Origin: an uncultured Cycloclasticus sp.
Lineage (GTDB): Bacteria; Pseudomonadota; Gammaproteobacteria; Methylococcales; Cycloclasticaceae
Length of the DNA: 64,000 bases
Assembly: GCA_913060865.1 (NCBI GenBank)
Contig: CAJXTU010000004.1
Span: 92,514 to 156,513, forward strand
Direction of reading: 5' to 3'
A model generated the notes under the pieces. The model was not told the DNA's origin, searched no databases, and saw only the letters and a program-made list of their open reading frames with translations. Shown here one piece after another: positions 58,040 to 64,000 of this stretch; within the stretch, counting starts at the first letter, position 1, and every line of letters starts with the position of its first letter. A program made the translations under genes and the position numbers.

Positions 58040-59107
58040 TTAAATATTCCTAAACAATGGGCTCTTTTTGCTTTCAGCCTCAGCATCTGCCGCGCTAAAG
58101 AATTTCTCCATGAACATATCTTTTTCAAACAAACGCGCCCGCATTAACATCGTAATACATGCATCAATCATCATAGGAGGACCACACATATAGGCACGAT
58201 ATCCTTCAAATTTGCCCTTCATATGCTCTTTGGCTACTTCATGAATATACCCTGTTGCGCCCTCCCATTCCGGCTCAATATCGGGACCTGACAACCCAGG
58301 CACATAGGTGAAATTATCATGTTTCGCCTCAAGCTCTTCAAACAAATCTTTGTAATATAGCTCTTCAAGATTTCTTGCACCTTGGTACAAAATAACCTCG
58401 CGTGTGTCACCCGATTCCAACAAGTCCAACACCATTGACTTTGGACTGGCTAAGCCAGAACCACCGCCGAAAAACGCCATGGGTTTATCATCCGACGTTC
58501 TTAGGAAGAAATGCCCATACGGCGCAGATAGCTCCAGCGTATCGCCAACTTTTAATTCGTTATGAATCCACGTTGTGCCTTCCCCACCTGGGATTAAGGC
58601 GACATCAAATTCCAAAATGGTTTTTTCATTAGGTGATTGAGCCATTGAAAATGGGCGCGGTGTATCTAAACCAGGAATATGCAGGTTTGCGTATTGACCT
58701 GCTTGAAACTCCACCTCATCACCTTCAATTTCCAAAAACACGCCGACAATTCTTGGCGTTAATTTTTCGATCTTAACGACCTTGCCGGTAAAATCACGCA
58801 CGGGAATATTAGCCGCATCTGGCTCTTCTTCCACGTCAGCCTCTATGACAAGATCAGACTCAGGTTTCGCACAGCACGTTAAACACTTACCTTCATCACG
58901 CTCAAAATCCAATAACGCGAAAGGTGAAGCTTCATCACCAATCTCAACATCTCCTTCTAAAACATCAACTTTACACGTTCCACACAGGCCGTGACCACAA
59001 GCATGTGGCAAATAAACACCTTGCCGTAATGCAGCGTCTAAAATATTTTGATCTTCTTCGACTTCAATCGTAACACCTAAGGGCTCAATGGTGACTTCGT
59101 AGCTCAT
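58040..59107 (-). CDS. dmpP: Phenol hydroxylase reductase component
   Basis: A 355-residue NADH-dependent reductase that feeds electrons to the phenol hydroxylase. The N-terminal 2Fe-2S domain has C37, C42 and C45 with a fourth Cys near 78. The FAD motif RPFSMAQ is near 157 and the NAD loop FFGGGSGLASPKS near 212. It is the only oxygenase reductase in the window and so the only local candidate to serve the tmo set too. Confidence 0.97.
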   Translation of the reverse strand: MSYEVTIEPLGVTIEVEEDQNILDAALRQGVYLPHACGHGLCGTCKVDVLEGDVEIGDEASPFALLDFERDEGKCLTCCAKPESDLVIEADVEEEPDAANIPVRDFTGKVVKIEKLTPRIVGVFLEIEGDEVEFQAGQYANLHIPGLDTPRPFSMAQSPNEKTILEFDVALIPGGEGTTWIHNELKVGDTLELSAPYGHFFLRTSDDKPMAFFGGGSGLASPKSMVLDLLESGDTREVILYQGARNLEELYYKDLFEELEAKHDNFTYVPGLSGPDIEPEWEGATGYIHEVAKEHMKGKFEGYRAYMCGPPMMIDACITMLMRARLFEKDMFMEKFFSAADAEAESKKSPLFRNI

Positions 59108-59110
59108 ACC

Positions 59111-59470
59111 TTATAACCTCGTGCCATTTATGCCATTAAGACCTGGCGTTTTAAAGCGAATTAATGACTTATGACCCACACCGTTATCTTTTAAAGATTT
59201 CCCCATATCGGGCTCAAACTTAACACCGTCTACTACCCACTGAACCGTTGACCAATCAATTTTTCTAAAGTCTGGGTGATAATTAAAAACCGACGGCATA
59301 ACATCAGAAACTAATGCCTGAAAAGGCATTTCAGGTGGCAATGGAAAAGCCTGAGCTGCTGAAAATAACAAGTGATCATCCCAACCGACATAAACTAACT
59401 GATTACCGTGAAAATTTTCTACTCTGTCTCTAACCAGATCGATATAACCATCTTTCGCTATAACTGCCAT
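59111..59470 (-). CDS. dmpO: Phenol hydroxylase gamma subunit
   Basis: A 119-residue subunit of the hydroxylase. The N-terminus (YIDLVRDRVENFHGNQLVYVGWDDHLLFSAAQAFPLPP) and the ending (KSLIRFKTPGLNGINGTRL) match the DmpO/PhN family. Its gene starts 25 bases after dmpN and stops 3 bases before dmpP. Confidence 0.96.
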   Translation of the reverse strand: MAVIAKDGYIDLVRDRVENFHGNQLVYVGWDDHLLFSAAQAFPLPPEMPFQALVSDVMPSVFNYHPDFRKIDWSTVQWVVDGVKFEPDMGKSLKDNGVGHKSLIRFKTPGLNGINGTRL

Positions 59471-59495
59471 TTCTATCTCCTAAAATTGTCTAAGC

Positions 59496-61013
59496 TTAAG
59501 CCTGTTTTACCATCGCGTCGGTACCCTTCCACTCTTGCCAGCGCGCATGATCACGGGAACCAATATAATCACCCGTATCGTCTGGCGAAAACTTATACCA
59601 CTCTAGAACTTCTGGAATAGTTGCTCCACCACAATTACCTTGATAAATTTGATGCACGGGTAACCAAGCCTGTACATACTTTTCAGGCTCATACTCGAAA
59701 ATATCCTTACAACCGTCTGAACAGAAATGGTATTTATCACCGCCATGTTCGGTTACCCGATAACTAATTTGCATAGGGTCTGTTTGAACTTCAGTGAACA
59801 CCATGGGAACTTGGCAAACCTGACATAACTGTGGCAAACCTTTTTGAAATTCAAATGTTCCCTCTGCTTGTTGTTTTGCCCAATATTCAAAACGTGGGCG
59901 GTAATACTTATCAAACGTATCAGGATACTTTTCAGATAACCAAGCCATCTTCTCTTCCGTTGGTAAAAAGGTATGGAACCCAGTTGCATTACCTAGTGAA
60001 CAAAATACTGACCATACTTGATGACTAATGTGATCTGCTTCTGCCGTAGCCAATTCATGATACTTAGGCATCCTCAACCCATAACGTGACAAATCTTCAA
60101 ACAAGGCACCACCATTTTCAACAAAATATACATCCCACGCTTCTTTCCAAGACATTGGGCTGTTTGTCAGCATGTAATCTTGCATGGTTGCGACCAAAGC
60201 GAGTAAGCGATACGCACGCCAGAAGTGTTTATCCATCCAACGCTGCACAATCGGTAAGTTATCTTCATGCTGCTCAAGCATAAATTTAATAATTTCTAGA
60301 CCTAACGTCATATGACGCGACTCATCAGATTGGGCTGAAAAACCAAAAGTAACCGTCGCCATATCACCGTTATAAGCAGCACCTGACATAAACGGCACGA
60401 ATAATAAGTTTGTTAAAACGTATTCAAAGGCAAATGAAATAGATGTAATAAATTCAAAAGGCCCCGCACTAAGTGCGTCTTCAGAGAAAGCCTTTGGTAC
60501 AGATAAGTACCAGACACGATCAAACTGATGGAATGGGTCATGCAAGCCGTCAAAATGCTTATTATAATGACTAATGGTATGAACCTGTGTTTGCTGGTGA
60601 CGCAACTCATCAATCGCCTGCATTTGACACGCGATACGCGCACCATCGCCCCTAAAATGACGGCCTAAATGAGCAAAACCTCTATGCGCTGCATATTCAA
60701 TAGGCGTAACACCCGTAATAAACAATTTAATGGCGCTTAAGTAACTTGCATCGGCCAAGTTGGTTTGCCCATTATTTTGTGCGAAACTATCAATGACGGC
60801 ATATAGTTTTCTTTCTTTTTCAGCCTGAAATTTCCAGTACGCATCCATTGTTAAACGAAACGGGTCTTCCCACTTATCCCAATCTGTTATTTTGATTCCT
60901 TCAAACGTATCATAAGGAAACACATCATCCATTTTTTGATGCGTGGTTTCCCAGCCCATACCTCGTGTTAATAGCTCGTAACGTTTTCGTAAATTTAGTT
61001 TTTTTGATGGCAT
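59496..61013 (-). CDS. dmpN: Phenol hydroxylase alpha (catalytic diiron) subunit
   Basis: A 505-residue diiron subunit that turns phenol (and methylphenols) into catechols. The ligands are E106, E136/H139 (DELRH), E197 and E231/H234 (DESRH). A C-terminal YHS-like zinc segment (CQVCQVPMVF ... KYHFCSDGCKDIFEYEPEKY) has four Cys. It is paralogous to tmoA but clearly of the phenol hydroxylase branch. It lies in the standard K-L-M-N-O-P order. Confidence 0.98.
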   Translation of the reverse strand: MPSKKLNLRKRYELLTRGMGWETTHQKMDDVFPYDTFEGIKITDWDKWEDPFRLTMDAYWKFQAEKERKLYAVIDSFAQNNGQTNLADASYLSAIKLFITGVTPIEYAAHRGFAHLGRHFRGDGARIACQMQAIDELRHQQTQVHTISHYNKHFDGLHDPFHQFDRVWYLSVPKAFSEDALSAGPFEFITSISFAFEYVLTNLLFVPFMSGAAYNGDMATVTFGFSAQSDESRHMTLGLEIIKFMLEQHEDNLPIVQRWMDKHFWRAYRLLALVATMQDYMLTNSPMSWKEAWDVYFVENGGALFEDLSRYGLRMPKYHELATAEADHISHQVWSVFCSLGNATGFHTFLPTEEKMAWLSEKYPDTFDKYYRPRFEYWAKQQAEGTFEFQKGLPQLCQVCQVPMVFTEVQTDPMQISYRVTEHGGDKYHFCSDGCKDIFEYEPEKYVQAWLPVHQIYQGNCGGATIPEVLEWYKFSPDDTGDYIGSRDHARWQEWKGTDAMVKQA

Positions 61014-61039
61014 ATTAATATCCTCCTTTTTAGCGGCAA

Positions 61040-61318
61040 TTAGTGCCAGCTCAGCTCAAACTGATCTTCATCTTCATCAACATTTCCTGCTAATGAAACA
61101 AGGTTCAAATGTAATTCTTGAACATCCCATTCACGCCCTATTTGCTCCTCGACTGTTTCACGATTTACTACAAGTTTACCGGCACATTCCATCCTTACCA
61201 TACCGGGCTGGTACTGAATATTTGCCTCAGGGTTATCGACTTCAACTGCCTCTATTATTGGACGTGCATCTTCATTGTCTTGAAGGATCAAAAATACCGT
61301 GTTTTTTTTATCTGACAT
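61040..61318 (-). CDS. dmpM: Phenol hydroxylase effector protein
   Basis: A 92-residue cofactorless coupling protein of the MmoB/DmpM family. VFLILQDNEDARPIIEAVEVDNPEANIQYQPGMVRM near the N-terminus is typical. It lies between dmpL and dmpN with short gaps. Confidence 0.96.
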   Translation of the reverse strand: MSDKKNTVFLILQDNEDARPIIEAVEVDNPEANIQYQPGMVRMECAGKLVVNRETVEEQIGREWDVQELHLNLVSLAGNVDEDEDQFELSWH

Positions 61319-61332
61319 TCCTAACTCCTGAC

Positions 61333-62331
61333 TTAAACCGTGACGCCTTGTTTACCAAGACGGGTTAATAGCTCTTGTTTGACCTCTGCCAACTCGTTGA
61401 TACCTTCCGCACCAAAAGCTTTCAGCGCAATAGGTTCAACAGCAGCAGTTAATCGAGAGGTCCACTTCGCCACCCATTCAGATACAAGGGTCTTATTTGC
61501 GTCAGACTCTTTGACTGTTACTTTGGCTAACGCATTACTCCAACGAACCGTTTCCGCATACCAGTCATCCATAAATTCTGTCAGCATGGCAACTGTTGCA
61601 CCTCCCTCCTTAGTCAGCTTTTTCTCAAAACGGTTGTATATCAGTGGGAAAATCAAACCATCAAGCACAAAATTTTGCGCGACCATTAATTCGAACCAAT
61701 CATCTAAAACAAACATATCTTCTATAGCATGACGCAACTCTTGCCATTCAGGCGCTTCCATCCACGCTATTTTTGCAGCATCAATACTTGTTTCTTCGTT
61801 TTTATCTATTAATAAACCTATGCGAGTTACATATTGCGCCATACCTAATCGATCCATCGCGTTAAACATTGCCAAAGAACTAAAGTTAGAACCGTAGCAT
61901 TCATCGGTGATTTGGCAGTTATTCATATTAGCAGCCCATTCGACATGACGAAGAGGCACTAAAATATCCCGAACTTGCTGCTTAACTGCGTCAGGTACCG
62001 AATCAAACAAATCACGTTTATCGACAAACGAAAAATTGTGCTCTGCTACATCTTGCTGCTTTGAGCGAGTGATATTGTACGTACCATAATAATATTGCCG
62101 CGGGTCCGCAAAGCTATACCAATCTTCCATTACAATAGCAGTCCGTTTTTTGTCGTAGATCTCATGGTTTTTGTCCCAAATTGGACGAAACTGAAAATTC
62201 GCTGTAGGTTGCACGTCATAAACTGCTTCTTGATAACGTGAAGCAGGTTTCTTATTACCGAAACGCTCCTCTAGATTCCCATAAGACAACCGAATGGGCT
62301 GTATGGACTTTGCAGAAATTTCAATACTCAT
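61333..62331 (-). CDS. dmpL: Phenol hydroxylase beta subunit
   Basis: A 332-residue non-metal-binding homologue of DmpN. The N-terminal RYQEAVYDVQPTANFQFRPIWDKNHEIYDKKRTAIVMEDWYSFADPRQYYYGTYN block and the CYGSNFSSLAMFNAMDRLGMAQYVTRIGLL block match DmpL. A 93-base gap separates it from dmpK. Confidence 0.97.
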   Translation of the reverse strand: MSIEISAKSIQPIRLSYGNLEERFGNKKPASRYQEAVYDVQPTANFQFRPIWDKNHEIYDKKRTAIVMEDWYSFADPRQYYYGTYNITRSKQQDVAEHNFSFVDKRDLFDSVPDAVKQQVRDILVPLRHVEWAANMNNCQITDECYGSNFSSLAMFNAMDRLGMAQYVTRIGLLIDKNEETSIDAAKIAWMEAPEWQELRHAIEDMFVLDDWFELMVAQNFVLDGLIFPLIYNRFEKKLTKEGGATVAMLTEFMDDWYAETVRWSNALAKVTVKESDANKTLVSEWVAKWTSRLTAAVEPIALKAFGAEGINELAEVKQELLTRLGKQGVTV

Positions 62332-62424
62332 TTATGTCTCTCCTAAACTTAATATTTATGTTATTTAGCTGTATTTATATGAACAAAATATAAACAGAGA
62401 AATATACCGTTCATTTTATTCTTC

Positions 62425-62691
62425 TCAACTCTCACCTTTAAACCCAGGCACGCCAAAACGCCATTTCAGCTTATCGTATTCAACATCAGCCTCTTGCTCG
62501 GGTGTTAGGTGGACAGCATCATTCATTTCACAAAACAATTTAAAATGCTCAAATGGCAAAACCAATTCAACGTTGATTGTTGGGTCTTCAATAGCAAATT
62601 CAAACTCAACATACTTTTCTTTCACAACATTAGTTACACGAACGTATCGCTGCCCTAGTATCCCTGATATATTTTTCTTTTTAATAGTCAT
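62425..62691 (-). CDS. dmpK: Phenol hydroxylase assembly protein DmpK
   Basis: I prefer the start at the internal ATG (MTIKKKNISG, 88 residues). The family block RYVRVTNVVKEKYVEFEFAIEDP then sits at the usual distance from the N-terminus, and the longer track start at 62721 lies upstream of the putative sigma-54 start site. DmpK helps assemble active phenol hydroxylase, probably by iron insertion, and is not needed for catalysis. With this start the leader would be only a few bases; if a promoter further upstream is used, the 98-residue start with AAGGG ten bases before it is possible. Confidence 0.85.
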   Translation of the reverse strand: MTIKKKNISGILGQRYVRVTNVVKEKYVEFEFAIEDPTINVELVLPFEHFKLFCEMNDAVHLTPEQEADVEYDKLKWRFGVPGFKGES

Positions 62692-62705
62692 TAAAAGATT
62701 ACAAA

Positions 62706-62720
62706 GCAACATTTGTGCCA
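62706..62720 (-). promoter_or_regulatory. Sigma-54 promoter of the dmp operon
   Basis: The minus strand reads TGGCACAAATGTTGC, a full TGGCAC-N5-TTGC match with GG and GC 10 bases apart, followed by TTT. It resembles the Po promoter of the Pseudomonas dmp operon as I remember it. The predicted start is near 62694, very close to the dmpK ATG. Confidence 0.88.
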
Positions 62721-62807
62721 TCTATCCAGAGCCCTTATGTAACCTTGATTAACTATAAATAAACAACCAAATCTATGTATCTTTAATAAAACAAATAAAA
62801 CATTTTT

Positions 62808-62836
62808 ATCAAATGATGAATGATTGGAATATCATT
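62808..62836 (-). promoter_or_regulatory. Putative upstream activating sequence of the dmp operon
   Basis: Two adjacent inverted repeats lie 100-130 bases upstream of the -12 element: ATCA-AA-TGAT (62808-62817) and AATGATATTCCAATCATT on the minus strand (62819-62836). The second is nearly identical to the palindrome upstream of tmoA. Distance and paired arrangement fit an NtrC-family activator site such as that of DmpR/XylR. Confidence 0.65.
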
Positions 62837-63533
62837 CTGCGAAGTCGTTTAAATTTAGTCCTGGAAAAAACAGTAGAATCTTGCATTGACTTCTATTTGT
62901 TGAATATCGCCAGACATAGATTCAGAAAGCTGGGCTCTAATAGACAACATTATCAAGTGAAGAGTTAGTGTAAGAAGAAAAAATTATATTTTCGCCTTTA
63001 AAACTCGGGTATTCCTATCAAAGCAAAGATTAAATATTGAACATGTAATTACATCTCGAGCTATACGACGAATATATGCGAATCCAAACGCTTATGATAA
63101 TCATTCAGGGAAATAGTATGCTAGAGAAATGAAATAAAGAAGAGGCATAAAACAAATTGAAAAAACTCAGCTTGTCAAAACCCGTACTCACATAGTAACT
63201 AGCAACAGTTAACCAGTTAAAGAAACAAAGGGTTATCAGATAAGTGAAGAATCATTAGGTGACCATATGAATGCGAGCAAGTTAAGTCAGTACAAATAAT
63301 CCCGGTTAACAAATGAGTTGTTTATTACCTGGCTCAACACTTTAAATGGATGCCTCATTAGTAGGCTAAATAAACGAACATCATATATTCCGTTAAACGC
63401 TTCGCTAGATTATCGACGACTGCAGTGAGCTCTTTTGAAAGCTGCGTGCATGATGGTGCAACACACGGTAACCCATGGCCAATTAAAACATAGGAATCAA
63501 TGGGTTAGTTTTAAAGGCATCAAAAATAGTAAG
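62837..63533. other. Gene-free region between the rRNA operon and the dmp control region
   Basis: About 700 bases without a plausible gene on either strand. The only open frames are short or overlap the 5S gene. No tRNA, insertion sequence or obvious repeat is seen. It is AT-rich and may mark the junction where the catabolic region meets the rRNA operon. Confidence 0.5.
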
Positions 63534-63560
63534 CAAAAAAAACCCGCCATTCGGCGGGTT
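63534..63560 (-). terminator. rRNA operon terminator
   Basis: AACCCGCC-gaat-GGCGGGTT on the minus strand forms a GC-rich stem with a 4-base loop and is followed by a T-run. It lies 12 bases after the 3' end of the 5S gene. Confidence 0.93.
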
Positions 63561-63572
63561 TTTGGTGTAAAA

Positions 63573-63688
63573 GCCTGGCAGTTCCCTACTTTCACATGGC
63601 TACTGCCACACTATCATCGGCGCTAAGCGGTTTCACTTCCGAGGTCGGAATGGGATCGGGTGGTACACGCTCGCTATTGCCACCAGGC
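63573..63688 (-). rRNA. rrf: 5S ribosomal RNA
   Basis: The minus strand reads GCCTGGTGGCAATAGCG ... GTAGGGAACTGCCAGGC, about 116 bases, with pairing ends (GCCTGG/CCAGGC). The conserved CCGATCCCATTCCGACCTCGG and GAAGTGAAAC segments are intact. It lies about 93 bases after the 23S gene. Confidence 0.97.
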
Positions 63689-63781
63689 AAATCGGCATCA
63701 GAGACTATCTCTGCAATAATTTAGAAAGTTGTACATCAATTCATATGTTTGTTATTTAGCATATAACCCACTTGGGTGTTA

Positions 63782-64000
<219 letters not shown>

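Noticed and set aside
61093-61732. Plus-strand ORFs opposite dmpL and dmpM
   Set aside because: Antisense shadows of well-recognised subunits with no support of their own.
63435-63626. Plus-strand ORF of 63 residues
   Set aside because: It overlaps the rRNA terminator and the 5S gene and is chance coding.

Overview
The window is chromosomal DNA from a marine-type, moderately AT-rich gammaproteobacterium. The housekeeping genes are typical of that class: plsB, ttcA, ung, hslO, sbcB, fabA-fabB, a complete Na+-pumping nqrABCDEF with apbE and nqrM, and a multidomain maeB. The right-hand third is an aromatic-hydrocarbon catabolic region. This combination resembles obligate hydrocarbon degraders of the Cycloclasticus type, but that is an inference from gene content and no database was searched.

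Layout. At 1-15.9 kb there are mixed housekeeping genes: TraB-family protein, plsB/ttcA, ADP-ribosylglycohydrolase-ung, a double-PAS diguanylate cyclase, msrA, a UbiA-type prenyltransferase, hslO, trxC, a tightly overlapping MipZ-like ATPase/SprT/GIY-YIG trio, fabV, a DMT transporter and a YhcB-type protein. At 16-24 kb there is an ABC exporter, a polyamine operon (speD-speE-type III decarboxylase), sbcB and a CBS protein. At 23.5-30.6 kb lies the full Na+-NQR operon with both maturation factors. At 30.8-40.1 kb are an ABC-2 efflux pair, maeB, an FKBP isomerase, fabA-fabB, a membrane protein and a ketopantoate reductase.

The catabolic region (40.1-62.7 kb) is almost entirely on the minus strand. 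From upstream to downstream it reads: dmpKLMNOP (multicomponent phenol hydroxylase); dmpB, an HbpS/GlcG-like protein and dmpC-E-F-G-H-I (catechol meta-cleavage to pyruvate and acetyl-CoA); a divergent succinate-semialdehyde-type dehydrogenase; an unassigned cassette (tartrate/D-malate dehydrogenase family, DapA/NahE-like aldolase family, ketopantoate-reductase-like); tmoABCDE (toluene 4-monooxygenase type); a luciferase-like flavin enzyme; and dmpD. Together these predict arene to phenol to catechol to central metabolites by two sequential diiron hydroxylations. The window has no tmoF-type reductase of its own for the tmo set, no XylT/DmpQ ferredoxin and no dedicated transcriptional regulator.

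Regulation. Both monooxygenase operons carry a sigma-54-like -24/-12 element (near-exact for dmp, looser for tmo). Upstream of each is a nearly identical 18-bp imperfect palindrome (AATGAWATTCCWATCATT) in the same orientation, which suggests one NtrC/DmpR-like activator located elsewhere controls both. A convincing terminator separates the unassigned cassette from the tmo promoter. The window ends in an rRNA operon on the minus strand (3' part of 23S, 5S and a terminator), which lies directly upstream of the dmp promoter region.
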